A stretch of DNA of 64,000 nucleotides from Hymenobacter norwichensis DSM 15439 (GTDB lineage: Bacteria; Bacteroidota; Bacteroidia; Cytophagales; Hymenobacteraceae), in contig NZ_ATVL01000008.1 in NCBI RefSeq assembly GCF_000420705.1, positions 124,001-188,000 of the forward strand, read 5' to 3'. Shown here one piece after another: positions 52,830 to 61,906 of this stretch. Both the position numbers and the translations under genes were made by a program. The notes under the pieces are model-generated. The model saw nothing but the letters and a program-made list of their open reading frames with translations. It had not been told where the DNA came from and did no database searches. Numbering within the stretch: the first letter of the stretch is position 1; each line of letters starts with the position of its first letter.

Positions 52830-53414
52830 TTACAGGCGGGTGAGCTTTTGGGCATCCGCCTCTGACACGTGTCCACGGTCCACCATGAAGTTGCGCACCA
52901 ATCCAAACGACTCAGCGTCCATGCCCGACTTGGGGTGTTGCAGCAGCGTATTTACCAAAAACTGCCGGTCTTCATCGACGTGCTGGCTCAACCCCAGGAA
53001 CGAAGGCAGGTTGCTTTCCACACTCAGGCGCAGAAACCGGATTTCAGCATTATCGGAATCCAGCTTCACAGCTTGATCGAACTGCTTAGTGGCGTTCTGC
53101 ACGTAAGTCAGCTTGTTGAACATCGAAGCGTCGCGGGCTCGAATGGCTTCGGCGGCGGCTTTGTAGGCGAGCACCACGGCATCCTGGTCGCGGTAAGCAG
53201 CCATGTGCTGGTAGAATTTTTCGCCAGCTTCTTTGTTGGCAGCGGCCTCCCGGTACTGGCGGCGCAGGTTGGAAAGGGAATAAGGCATTTTTTGAGACAG
53301 GAAGTGCGAATTGAAAATGAACTGGGGCGGAGTAGCCGCCAGCACCGTTTCCAACTCAACGGAAAGCACAAGGCAAGCAAAAGCAACTACACAACGACGG
53401 ATATACAGCTTCAC
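52830..53414 (-). CDS. conserved hypothetical protein linked to crt genes
   Basis: Encodes 194 residues from a GTG at 53414. A short hydrophobic N-terminus (CVVAFACLVLSVELETVLAA) reads as a signal peptide. The rest is helical, with a TPR-like unit (FDQAVKLDSDNAEIRFLRLSV) and a tail ending GHVSEADAQKLTRL. It is the next gene downstream of crtB, 65 nt away, on the same strand. I cannot assign a function; the location suggests a role in carotenoid handling, or simple shared regulation. Confidence 0.65.
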   Translation of the reverse strand: MKLYIRRCVVAFACLVLSVELETVLAATPPQFIFNSHFLSQKMPYSLSNLRRQYREAAANKEAGEKFYQHMAAYRDQDAVVLAYKAAAEAIRARDASMFNKLTYVQNATKQFDQAVKLDSDNAEIRFLRLSVESNLPSFLGLSQHVDEDRQFLVNTLLQHPKSGMDAESFGLVRNFMVDRGHVSEADAQKLTRL

Positions 53415-53479
53415 TAGGCAAGTAATTCGTGAGCGAATACGTCGGCTTGCTCTTATACTGCATAAGGCGAGCTAACGAT

Positions 53480-54322
53480 TCAAATAGCCCGCAGGCGATA
53501 ACGAAAGTACGAACCCATCAGCAAAAGCAGCTTGGTATTATCGGGTACGCGCACTCGCTCACCCAAAATCCGTGCCGCAGGTAGCTGCTTGATCTTATGA
53601 AATAACTTGAGGTAATACACATAGGCCAAATACACCCCCAACCGGGCCGAACGTGGCAACTGCATAATGCCAGCGTAGGCGGCGTCAAAATCAGCGCGAA
53701 TATCAGCTTCTATCTCACGCTTTACCGCGTCGTCGAACCGCTCGTAGCTTACTCCAGGGAAGTACACCCGGCCCCGGTCGTCGTAATCGGAGCGGATGTC
53801 CCTTAGGAAATTCACCTTCTGAAACGCTGAGCCCAGCCGCCGCGCCGGCTCCCGCAGCCGCTGGAACATAGCATCGTCGCCTTCGCAGAAGATGCGCAAG
53901 CACATCAGGCCCACCACTTCGGCCGAACCGTAGATGTACTTTTCGTACAACGACTGGTTGTAGCTCCGGTCATCGAGGTCCATTTCCATACTGTACAGGA
54001 AGGCATCGATAAACTCCCGGTCGATGTTATAAGCCCGCACTACGTCCTGAAACGCGTGCAGCACAGGGTTTAAGCTCAGGCCAATGGCCAGCGCCTCATC
54101 GGTCTGCCGCTTGAAATCTGCAAACAAAGCGGCTTTGTCGTGGTCGTGGAAGGTGTCTACTATTTCATCGGCCCAGCGCACGAAACCATAAACGGCGTAC
54201 ACCGGCAAATGAAACCGCGCATCGAGCGTACGAATACCCAGCGTAAACGACGTGCTGTACCGCTGCGTGATGAGTTTGCTGCACGCGCGGCTGGTTTCAG
54301 TGAATAAAGCAACGTGGTCCAA
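53480..54322 (-). CDS. crtB: phytoene synthase CrtB
   Basis: Encodes 280 residues from a TTG at 54322, the only plausible start. The aspartate-rich motifs that bind magnesium and diphosphate are present: ADEIVDTFHDHDKAA in the first and FLRDIRSDYDDRGRVYFP in the second. Tyr-Ser-Thr-Ser-Phe near residue 22 is the usual start of the fold. Joins two GGPP molecules to phytoene. Follows crtI by about 100 nt on the same strand. Confidence 0.92.
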   Translation of the reverse strand: MDHVALFTETSRACSKLITQRYSTSFTLGIRTLDARFHLPVYAVYGFVRWADEIVDTFHDHDKAALFADFKRQTDEALAIGLSLNPVLHAFQDVVRAYNIDREFIDAFLYSMEMDLDDRSYNQSLYEKYIYGSAEVVGLMCLRIFCEGDDAMFQRLREPARRLGSAFQKVNFLRDIRSDYDDRGRVYFPGVSYERFDDAVKREIEADIRADFDAAYAGIMQLPRSARLGVYLAYVYYLKLFHKIKQLPAARILGERVRVPDNTKLLLLMGSYFRYRLRAI

Positions 54323-54422
54323 GGGAGGGAATGCGGGCTAAGTGGCGGGTGAAGATAAATAGAACGCTCTATTCACATAAGAAGATGCAGCGGCTTGCGA
54401 AGAGCCAAGCGAAAGACTGAGC

Positions 54423-55904
54423 TTACTTAGCAATCGGAAACTCTTTCTCAACCTCTTTGGCTACTACCTGACCCGATATGAGTGAGGGTGGCACTCCAGG
54501 GCCCGGCACCGTTAGTTGACCCGTAAAGTACAGATTACCAACTTTCTTACTTTTCAACGACGGCTTCAGAATGGCCGTTTGGCGCAACGTGTTAGCTAAG
54601 CCGTAGGCGTTGCCCTTGTAGCTGTGATAATCCTGCTGGAAGTCCTGATGGGCGTAGCTGCGCTTGTACACTACCGCGTCGCGGATGCTGTGGCCGCAGT
54701 GCCGCTCCAGCCGGTCCATGATGAGGTGGTAATAATGCTCCCGGGTAGCTTCGGGGTCGGGCAGGTTAGGCGCTACCGGTATCAGCAGAAACAGGTTTTC
54801 GGAGCCGGCTGGGGCCACGCTGGCATCGGTAATGCTGGGTACGCAGGCATAGAACAGTGGGCGGCTAGGCCACTTCGGCTGCTCATATATTTCCTCGGCG
54901 TGTAAAGCAAAGTCCTCGTCAAAGAACAAGTTGTGGTGCCGGAGCTTATCGAGCCGCCGGTTCACGCCCAGATAAAACAGCAACGATGACGGGGCCATGG
55001 TACGCTTATCCCAATACGCTTCGTTGTAGGTGCGCCACTCAGGGGCCAGCAAGTGCTGCTCGGCGTGGTGGTAGTCGGCGCCGGCCACTACCACATCGGC
55101 GGGGCGGAAACCGGCGGCGGTTTGCACGCCGGTCGTGCGGCCGTTTTCCACCACTATCTGCTCTACTTCCTGGTTGTATTCCAACGTCACGCCTTGCTCT
55201 CGGGCTAGCTTCACCATGCCCTCCACAATTTTGTGCATACCACCCATCGGGTACCAGGTGCCCAGGACTAGGTCGGCGTAGTTCATGAGCGAGTACAGTG
55301 CCGGCGTGTTTTCGGAGGTAGCTCCTAGAAAAAGAATCGGGAATTCTACCAGTTCCAGCAGCCTTGAGTCTTTGAAAAACTTGCGCACGTGTTTGTGCAT
55401 GCTTTGCAGCAAGTCTAGCCGCACGGCATCCACTACCAGCCGCGGGTCGGCAAATTCCAGCAAAGAGCGGCCCGGCATGTGTACGAATTTGCCAATGCCG
55501 ACTTTGTACTTATAAGCGGCCTGCCGCAGAAACTCGTCGAGGCGGGCGCCACTGCCGGACTCGTACCGTTCGAACAGAGCGCGCAGCTCATTCATAGCCG
55601 CCGGAATATCCACGGCCTCGGCACCCTTGAAAATCACTTGGTAAGATGGGTCAAGCCGGACCAAATCGTAGTAATCAGCAACTTTCTTACCGAAGCGGGC
55701 AAAATACTGCTCGAAGATGTCGGGCATCCAGTACCAGCTTGGGCCCATATCGAAGGTGAAACCCTCAGCCTGAAACACCCGCGCCCGTCCCCCTGGGCCT
55801 TCGTTCTTTTCGAGAATGGTAACACGGTAGCCGCGCTGCGCCAGCGAAGTAGCAGCAGCCAAGCCCGCAAAGCCTGAGCCGATAACAAGTACGTTCTTAC
55901 TCAC
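54423..55904 (-). CDS. crtI: phytoene desaturase CrtI
   Basis: Encodes 493 residues from a GTG at 55904. N-terminal FAD-binding motif VIGSGFAGLAAATSLAQRGY and ILEKNEGPGGRAR, then FDMGPSWYWMPDIFEQYF, a substrate block, and the C-terminal FAD block NLYFTGQLTVPGPGVPPSLI. This is the pattern of bacterial CrtI that turns phytoene to lycopene in the membrane. First of the crtI-crtB unit. A CrtD-type desaturase is a less likely alternative, since crtB follows directly. Confidence 0.9.
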   Translation of the reverse strand: MSKNVLVIGSGFAGLAAATSLAQRGYRVTILEKNEGPGGRARVFQAEGFTFDMGPSWYWMPDIFEQYFARFGKKVADYYDLVRLDPSYQVIFKGAEAVDIPAAMNELRALFERYESGSGARLDEFLRQAAYKYKVGIGKFVHMPGRSLLEFADPRLVVDAVRLDLLQSMHKHVRKFFKDSRLLELVEFPILFLGATSENTPALYSLMNYADLVLGTWYPMGGMHKIVEGMVKLAREQGVTLEYNQEVEQIVVENGRTTGVQTAAGFRPADVVVAGADYHHAEQHLLAPEWRTYNEAYWDKRTMAPSSLLFYLGVNRRLDKLRHHNLFFDEDFALHAEEIYEQPKWPSRPLFYACVPSITDASVAPAGSENLFLLIPVAPNLPDPEATREHYYHLIMDRLERHCGHSIRDAVVYKRSYAHQDFQQDYHSYKGNAYGLANTLRQTAILKPSLKSKKVGNLYFTGQLTVPGPGVPPSLISGQVVAKEVEKEFPIAK

Positions 55905-56086
55905 AAATCACAGATTACGCAGATTAAAGGCCGTTTTCACCGCAGCAAAGTGATGCAAAGATGAACTATTACCGCTCAAGAAATAGTGCGCACCATTTGG
56001 CGCTCCTTATGCATACCGCCAAGCTCGGCATAGGTTTGCCTGCTTGCCCTGAAATTTGTGAAATCAGCAAAGGGCTATAAACAAAC

Positions 56087-56127
56087 CGGGCCGCGAACAG
56101 CGCCAAATCAGCGTCGTTCGCGGCCCG
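56087..56127 (-). terminator. terminator after the ECF sigma gene
   Basis: CGGGCCGCGAAC (56087-56098) and GTTCGCGGCCCG (56116-56127) are perfect 12-nt arms. On the minus strand the hairpin is followed by GTTTGTTTATA, about 40 nt past the sigma-factor stop. Confidence 0.75.
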
Positions 56128-56165
56128 TGATACGCCCGGGGCGGGGTATACTCTCTCCCTATTCC

Positions 56166-56681
56166 CTACTCGCCGGGGGCGTATGTCTTAAGCGCATCCT
56201 TCAACTCCTTGCGGGCAATGTGGATGCGGTTTTTGACGGTGCCAATCGGAATTTGCAGCTTCTCCGCAATTTCCAGATACTTATAGCCAATGTAGTACAT
56301 CATGAACGGCGTCCGGTAGTCGGCCGACAAGCCAGCAATGGCCTGGTTGATATCTGTTACTACGAAGTCGGAGGTGGCTCCGTTGTGCGTGATATAGTTT
56401 TCGTCGGTGTTGAAATACTGAAAGTATTCCGTGCTGTCAATGTTGCTGTTGCGCTTGGTTATCTTGTTGTAGTTGTTGATAAAGGTGTTGCGCATGATGG
56501 TATACAACCAGGCTTTCAGGTTGGTACCAGCTTTGAACTTGTCTTTATTCAGCAACGCTTTCAGCAATGTCTCTTGTACCAGGTCCTTGGCATCGTCTGC
56601 ATCGCGGGTCAGGTTCATGGCCACGGGCTTTAGAGAGTAGGAAATCTTCTGTACTTGAGAGGTGAATTCCAAAGAGGTCAT
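56166..56681 (-). CDS. ECF-family RNA polymerase sigma factor
   Basis: Encodes 171 residues from the ATG at 56681. Region 2 is seen as DADDAKDLVQETLLKALL with KAWLYTIMRNTFINNYNK; region 4 helix-turn-helix is KYLEIAEKLQIPIGTVKNRIHIARKEL. There is no region 3, as expected for the ECF group. No anti-sigma gene is visible next to it, unlike many ECF pairs. It stands between the MerR/CarH-like regulator and crtI on the same strand, so it could serve the carotenoid genes, but this is inference. It has its own promoter at 56713-56744. Confidence 0.88.
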   Translation of the reverse strand: MTSLEFTSQVQKISYSLKPVAMNLTRDADDAKDLVQETLLKALLNKDKFKAGTNLKAWLYTIMRNTFINNYNKITKRNSNIDSTEYFQYFNTDENYITHNGATSDFVVTDINQAIAGLSADYRTPFMMYYIGYKYLEIAEKLQIPIGTVKNRIHIARKELKDALKTYAPGE

Positions 56682-56983
56682 ACTGTTTAGCTTTTCGTGG
56701 CAAAAGGTTAAACAAATATACGAGGCAATTTGAAAGTCGGACAATGCCGGTTCAACTATTTTTCTGCCTGCCGCCTACCCTTCAACTGAGCACTTATCAA
56801 AGTACGAAACCCCTGATTATCAGCCAGAAAAACAACGTATAAGATTCTGTTCTAACTGGGTTACACTATCTTTCCACCTCACGTAAAAATGCTCGACAAA
56901 CCGGGTTTAATCCCCGACAAAACCCAGTATTTGCCAGATAAAATGCAAGCCGTTCAGCTTAGCAAAATCAGGTTGTTTTTTTG
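56682..56983. other. gap between regulator and sigma gene
   Basis: About 300 nt. Apart from the promoter described at 56713-56744 I see no gene, hairpin or repeat. Confidence 0.4.
56713..56744 (-). promoter_or_regulatory. promoter of the ECF sigma gene
   Basis: On the minus strand TTG (56742-56744), 21 nt, then TATATTTG (56713-56720) fits the Bacteroidota consensus, with a leader of about 25-30 nt to the start at 56681. Confidence 0.6.
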
Positions 56984-57886
56984 TTACTGCGCCATATATT
57001 GCTGGCATGGCTGATCAATTTTCGTCAGAAAATCAGTCATCAGCCGGAAGCGCGTTGCGTTGGCGGGTAGCTTCAAGCCTTCCACATGAGCCAGCGGGCC
57101 ATACAAACTCAGCTCCTTTTCAGGACACAACTCGGCCAATTGATCAACAAACTCCTGCACCCGGTCGCGCTCCGGCACTGCGGTTAGCACGGTGCATAGT
57201 GTATGTGGGTTATAAGCTTCGCACACAGCTTTCAACTCGCTAATTGGCAGATTCTGACCCAAGTACAGCACATGATACCCCCGGAACCGCAGCGCGTAAT
57301 TCATGAACAGCAACGCTAGCTCGTGCATCTCACTTTCGGGCAAGAACAATACCCAGCGGCGGGCTTCACAAGGCTGCACTGGACATAGCGCATCAATGGC
57401 GCTCATCATTTTTAAACGCACTAGGTTGGTTACCAAGTGCTCCTGCGCCGGATTAACAGTGCCCGCCTGCCACATCACACCAATACGCTGCAAAAAAGGG
57501 TATATCACGTGAAGCATAGCCGCTTCGAAGCCCAACTGACGAATGCTCTGATTGAGAATATTGTTCAGGTTCGGTTCGTCCATGGCCAGCATAGATGCCA
57601 GCAGCCCATTCACCCGCTCACAGTAGTTGTTGGTATCATCGTTGCAGGAAATAACGGCTTGGCATATCTCCTGCTCGGTGAGCTGCGCGATTTTAGAAAT
57701 TCGGTAGCCGCGGCTGCATAGAGTAGCTACGTTCAGCAACCGTCGCAGGTCACTGTCGCAATAAGTCCGGATGTTGGTGGCGGTGCGCACTGGCCGCAAA
57801 ATGCCGTAGCGCTGCTCCCAAATGCGGATAGTATGCGCCTTAATGCCAGAAAGCTGCTCTAAATCACTGATTGAAAAATGTCCCAC
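56984..57886 (-). CDS. MerR-family regulator with cobalamin-binding-like domain (CarH-like)
   Basis: Encodes 300 residues from a GTG at 57886, 2 nt after the crtZ stop; the frame stays open into crtZ but that part lacks the fold. N-terminal MerR winged helix: FSISDLEQLSGIKAHTIRIW, EQRYGILRPVRT. The C-terminal part is like the B12 domain of CarH/LitR: W139 with E149-H150 ten and eleven residues on (WQAGTVNPAQEHL), the spacing of CarH of Thermus, and a possible axial His188 in SEMHELALLF with YHVLYLGQNLP following. CarH senses light through adenosylcobalamin and represses carotenoid genes. The usual Gly after the His is Ala here, so B12 binding is probable but unproven. Confidence 0.82.
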   Translation of the reverse strand: MGHFSISDLEQLSGIKAHTIRIWEQRYGILRPVRTATNIRTYCDSDLRRLLNVATLCSRGYRISKIAQLTEQEICQAVISCNDDTNNYCERVNGLLASMLAMDEPNLNNILNQSIRQLGFEAAMLHVIYPFLQRIGVMWQAGTVNPAQEHLVTNLVRLKMMSAIDALCPVQPCEARRWVLFLPESEMHELALLFMNYALRFRGYHVLYLGQNLPISELKAVCEAYNPHTLCTVLTAVPERDRVQEFVDQLAELCPEKELSLYGPLAHVEGLKLPANATRFRLMTDFLTKIDQPCQQYMAQ

Positions 57887-57888
57887 GG

Positions 57889-58410
57889 CTAGCTTTCCTT
57901 TTTCACTGAATGCCCTGCGCGAGCGGCTGATTGCCGCAAGGTGCGTGTAGGAGCCGGCTTGCGCAAAGCCAATGTGAAGTAGCGCGGCGAAACCCACAAC
58001 AACCCAAATTCCTCGGAATTGTCGCGGGTGGTGGCTTTATGGTGCATTTTGTGGGCCATGTTCAAGGCCCGCAAATACGTACTGCGCGACTTCCGCCAGA
58101 ACCGCAGCCGCCCGTGGATGAGCACATCATGCACGAAAAAATACACACTTCCGTAGGTGGCAATACCTATGCCCATCCAAAACCGATAATCCTTGCTTTC
58201 GGCGCCGTACATGATGAGCAGCATCGACAGCGAACCGTAGAACAGAAAAAAGAAGTCGTTGCGCTCGAAGTGGTGCGGGTGGCGCACGTGGTGCGAGCGG
58301 TGCAAAAACCACAGTGGTCCATGCAGCACAAATTTGTGCATAAACCACGCAATGAACTCCATCCCCAGAAAAGTAGCCGCGGTAGTGGCTACGGCTGCCG
58401 TTGTTGTCAT
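57889..58410 (-). CDS. crtZ: beta-carotene hydroxylase CrtZ
   Basis: Encodes 173 residues with several membrane helices and the histidine motifs of the CrtZ/fatty acid hydroxylase group: HKFVLHGPLWFLHRSHHVRH (H-x4-H ... H-x2-HH) and HDVLIHGRL, then HKMHHKATT. Adds 3-hydroxyl groups to beta-carotene to give zeaxanthin. It is immediately followed, on the same strand, by the MerR/CarH-like gene, indicating joint transcription. Confidence 0.9.
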   Translation of the reverse strand: MTTTAAVATTAATFLGMEFIAWFMHKFVLHGPLWFLHRSHHVRHPHHFERNDFFFLFYGSLSMLLIMYGAESKDYRFWMGIGIATYGSVYFFVHDVLIHGRLRFWRKSRSTYLRALNMAHKMHHKATTRDNSEEFGLLWVSPRYFTLALRKPAPTRTLRQSAARAGHSVKKES

Positions 58411-58497
58411 ATAGAGGAGCTAACCACCTGATGCAACAGATGTTTTTGTTTTCTTTTAGAGCCCAGCCGCCGATTTACGGGGTGGGCGAAAGACGAG

Positions 58498-59310
58498 CTA
58501 GTTTTCCCAGCTGATTTTTTCCTTAGCTAGGAACGCCGCAATACCCCGGCGGCAGTCCAGCGTGCCGCGAGCTTCGGCATTCAACTGAGCCGCGTACCGT
58601 AGGCTATCCTCCAATGGCATTTCGGGCAGGCGCGCCAGCATTTCTTTGGTGACTTCCATGCTTTGGGTGGAATTTTCGACGCACAGCCTCCGCGCAAAAG
58701 CATACACGTGCGCGGCCAAGGTTTCAGCGGATACCAACTCGTTCAGCAAATGAATATCCAGTGCTTTCTGCGCCGAAAGAATATCGCCAGTAAGCAGCAG
58801 TTGCTTGGTGCGGGCCTCGCCGATTTTACGAATCAGGAATACGCTGACAATGGCTGGCAAAAACCCGATTTTCACTTCAGTGAAGCCAAATTTTGCTTCC
58901 GGCACCGCAAAAGCAAAGTCGCAGAGAGTAACCAGCCCGCAGCCACCGGCCAGCGCGTGCCCCTGTACCTGAGCAATTACCACCTTTTTGAGGGTATATA
59001 TCTGGTGGAACAACTGCATCAGGTGCGTGGAGTCGGCGAGGTTGTCGGTGTAGCCGAAGCCTTGCAGCTCTTGGATGTACGCTAGGTCGGCGCCAGCGCA
59101 GAAGGTTTCACCTTCGGCCCGCAGCACCACTACTTTGCACGCTTCATCGTCTTCGGCAAACTCGAAAGCCTGCTTCAACTCCGTTACCATATCGGCACTG
59201 AGGGCATTGCGCTTTTCGGGGCGGTTAAGCGTGATATAGCCGATGGCGTCTTGCGCCTCGTAGCGGATAAAGCGTAAGGCTTCCAGCTCTTGGGTGGGCA
59301 TGTTGTCCAT
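58498..59310 (-). CDS. enoyl-CoA hydratase/isomerase-family protein
   Basis: Encodes 270 residues; starts at 59310 and 59301 are both possible. The crotonase fold is marked by ITLNRPEKRNALSADMV at the N-terminus, the oxyanion hole AEGETFCAGADLAYIQ and the second loop VQGHALAGGCGLVTLCDF, then AKFGFTEVKIGFLPA with the Glu expected for hydratases. Adds water to or isomerises enoyl-CoA thioesters in fatty-acid or amino-acid breakdown. Ends 87 nt upstream of crtZ and could share its transcript. Confidence 0.9.
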   Translation of the reverse strand: MDNMPTQELEALRFIRYEAQDAIGYITLNRPEKRNALSADMVTELKQAFEFAEDDEACKVVVLRAEGETFCAGADLAYIQELQGFGYTDNLADSTHLMQLFHQIYTLKKVVIAQVQGHALAGGCGLVTLCDFAFAVPEAKFGFTEVKIGFLPAIVSVFLIRKIGEARTKQLLLTGDILSAQKALDIHLLNELVSAETLAAHVYAFARRLCVENSTQSMEVTKEMLARLPEMPLEDSLRYAAQLNAEARGTLDCRRGIAAFLAKEKISWEN

Positions 59311-59475
59311 AGGTTTCCTAGTTTAAAAGCAACGAGGTAAACGACGGGAAGCTGGTCTGGCAACGCCAAACGGCCGTGCGACGCGGAATAGGGTCGGTAC
59401 CAACCAAACCTAGCAAAAATGGTGCGCTATAAAAACTATATAGCGAGTAAGCAGGCGCGGCGGTTTCGTTGGGCG

Positions 59476-61734
59476 CTACTTTCCGGCCCGAACTGTAGAT
59501 GGTTGCCGCGTGTAAGCCCCTTGCAGCGTGAGGTCATGCGTCTGCCAACCAGCTACTTGCAGCTTGGCTTGCAGGGAAGCTACGTACCAGGATTTGCAGG
59601 AAGAATCGAAAATAATTGTTGGTTGCCGCCCGAATACGAATTCCAACGTCTCGGGCCAAACGCGGGCGTTGCGGCGCAGCACCACCACATCCACCGCGCA
59701 AGGCTGCCGGGCGCCATCCAGCCGCCCTGACACAAAAGCCACCCGCACTCCGCGCCATACGGCCAGTACCATCCCACTGCTGTCGGGGCGGTGCACGGGC
59801 ACCTTACTACTGCGCCAGTGAGTGTGGTAATTTACCTGCCGGGCTTCGCGCTGAATGATGCCTGGTACAATACGGTAGGTACGCTCAGTTTCGGTGAGCG
59901 GCAACGAATCGACGGAGACGATATGGGCGGCGGCGCCCTGCCAGAACCCTACCACCGAGCGGCGCGGAATGCTGTAAAAAACTAGGCGCTCATCGGGCGC
60001 AAGGCGCCGGGCGGCCCAAATGCTACTGCTGGCAAATACTCCCATCAGGGCACACGCCATGCCCAGCCACACCAAGTGCCGCCGCGCCAGAAAGACCAAC
60101 AACACCAGAATAATGGCAAAAATCAGCCAAGCCTGCGGCGCCGTAACATGAATGCCGGAAATTAAAGCGCCTGGCATGAAGCTTCCAATCCAGAAGATGT
60201 ACTCGTTGAACATCCAAATCATTACCTCGAACAGCCTACCTACTATTTGCGGCAGAAAGTCAAGCACGCCAGCCAAACCAGTTGAAAATAAGCCGATAAC
60301 GGCCACAATACCTTTCAGCAAAAGCAGTCCTAAGCCTACGTACACAGCGCCCGAGGAAATAGGCACCGCCACCAAGTTGGAAAGCAGGAAACTGAGCGGG
60401 AATTGATGGAAATAGTAGAGCCCCAGCGGAAACGTGGCCACTTGCGCCGCCAATGATAGCGCCGTAGCCTGCCAAACGTTGTTCATCAGCCAACTGGTTT
60501 TCTGCCAAAACCACCGCACCTGCTTGGATTGCCAAGGCTTCTGCTTGCTCAGGAAATACCCTTGTACATCCACCCAAGCCACAATGCGCGGCTGGATATA
60601 TACAATGCTGATAACGGCCAGAAACGAAAGCTGAAATCCTACGTCGCAGAGCAGGTACGGGTCGTAACAGAGCAGGCAGAAGGCGGCCACGGCCAGCGTG
60701 TTGAACATGTTGGTTTGCCGGCCACTGGCCCGCGCCACAATAATGAACGTGAACATCACTGCTGCTCGTAGCACCGAAGCCGAGAGGCCCGTGAGGAAGG
60801 CGTAGCTCCAGATAATGCCCAACCCCAGCAGCGCCGACACCAGCCGGAACGTAGCACCTCGCCGCCCCGGAATCCGGCCCAGCACCCACGTGACGGCCCC
60901 AAACAGCAACCCCACCTGCAACCCCGATACGGCCATAATGTGTGTGGTTCCGGTGTTGGCATACGCCTGCTTGGTTTCCTGGTCCACGTCGTCTTTGATG
61001 CCCAATACCAGCGCCGAGGCCAACGCGTATTCGCGTTTGGCGTGCACATAATCATGAAATACCCCATCGAGGACCCGCGCCGTGCGCATGGCCACGGCCC
61101 GCAAGTAGCTGGGCGGCGCGGTGGCTATTTTGCGGTACTGGTCGGGGTGAACAAACTGCTGATGATACACCTGATGATACTCCAAGTAGCGGCGGTAGTC
61201 GAACTCGCCGGGGTTGAGTGGGGCTTTACTGGGCGCCGGTGCACCACGCACCAGCCACACATCGCCATAGGTTGGGGCCGCCACGCCTAAGTCGCGCGGA
61301 ATGGACACCCGGATACCGCCTAGCGCCGGCTGCCACTTCCCCCCTACCCGTACCGCCGACACGCGTACAGTAGTAGCGTACGTAGCGGGTCGCACCACCG
61401 TGTAGTCGTCCACCACGGCGCGGTAGAACTCTATTTCTCTCCCAAACCGATACAAGTGGTTGTCGGCTCTGGATTCGGTGGCTTGTTGGGTAAGCGCGGC
61501 ACCGGTCACATACACAGCTAGCAATGCCAGCAAACCAGCAAAGTCTGTTATTTCGGGTCGGCGCTGCTGGCTGGCCCAGAACTGCGTGGCCCCAAATAAC
61601 ACCACCGTTCCTAGTAGGCATCCTATTAGAGACGGCAACGTTTCCCCGAAATACAAATACGTTAGAATGCCGGCCATTAAAGCCAGCGTGAGCCGCACAA
61701 AGGCATAGGCAGCCCAAGTAATAGTATTTTTCAT
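59476..61734 (-). CDS. comEC: ComEC/Rec2-family DNA uptake protein
   Basis: Encodes 752 residues from the ATG at 61734. N-terminal membrane helices and a DUF4131-type domain (GEFDYRRYLEYHQVYHQQFV) come before the Competence domain, with the block TGTTHIMAVSGLQVGLLFG and ALLGLGIIWSYAFLTGLSAS, where HIMAVSG is the family signature. After the membrane part comes a C-terminal region in which I do not see the metallo-lactamase H-x-H-x-D-H motif. Forms the inner-membrane channel for single-stranded DNA in natural transformation. Confidence 0.9.
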   Translation of the reverse strand: MKNTITWAAYAFVRLTLALMAGILTYLYFGETLPSLIGCLLGTVVLFGATQFWASQQRRPEITDFAGLLALLAVYVTGAALTQQATESRADNHLYRFGREIEFYRAVVDDYTVVRPATYATTVRVSAVRVGGKWQPALGGIRVSIPRDLGVAAPTYGDVWLVRGAPAPSKAPLNPGEFDYRRYLEYHQVYHQQFVHPDQYRKIATAPPSYLRAVAMRTARVLDGVFHDYVHAKREYALASALVLGIKDDVDQETKQAYANTGTTHIMAVSGLQVGLLFGAVTWVLGRIPGRRGATFRLVSALLGLGIIWSYAFLTGLSASVLRAAVMFTFIIVARASGRQTNMFNTLAVAAFCLLCYDPYLLCDVGFQLSFLAVISIVYIQPRIVAWVDVQGYFLSKQKPWQSKQVRWFWQKTSWLMNNVWQATALSLAAQVATFPLGLYYFHQFPLSFLLSNLVAVPISSGAVYVGLGLLLLKGIVAVIGLFSTGLAGVLDFLPQIVGRLFEVMIWMFNEYIFWIGSFMPGALISGIHVTAPQAWLIFAIILVLLVFLARRHLVWLGMACALMGVFASSSIWAARRLAPDERLVFYSIPRRSVVGFWQGAAAHIVSVDSLPLTETERTYRIVPGIIQREARQVNYHTHWRSSKVPVHRPDSSGMVLAVWRGVRVAFVSGRLDGARQPCAVDVVVLRRNARVWPETLEFVFGRQPTIIFDSSCKSWYVASLQAKLQVAGWQTHDLTLQGAYTRQPSTVRAGK

Positions 61735-61856
61735 AATAAGGCTAGCACTCAGGATAGAATAGGTTGCTGTAACGCCCAGACGGCTACGCCACAGCTCAGG
61801 AAAGATATAAAAAGGCCTAGCAGCTTGTACTATACCGGGCATCACAAGCATAAAAA

Positions 61857-61883
61857 AGCCCTTCCGCTATGCACAGAAGGGCT
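61857..61883 (-). terminator. terminator after the ElaA-like gene
   Basis: AGCCCTTC (61857-61864) and GAAGGGCT (61876-61883) pair; on the minus strand the right arm is followed by TTTTTTATG. It lies about 24 nt after the stop of the acetyltransferase gene. Confidence 0.75.
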
Positions 61884-61906
61884 GCTCGTTGTAAACGAAC
61901 TAGCGG

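Noticed and set aside
59476..60100. A metallo-beta-lactamase domain at the end of ComEC
   Set aside because: The H-x-H-x-D-H motif is not present, so I do not annotate that domain.
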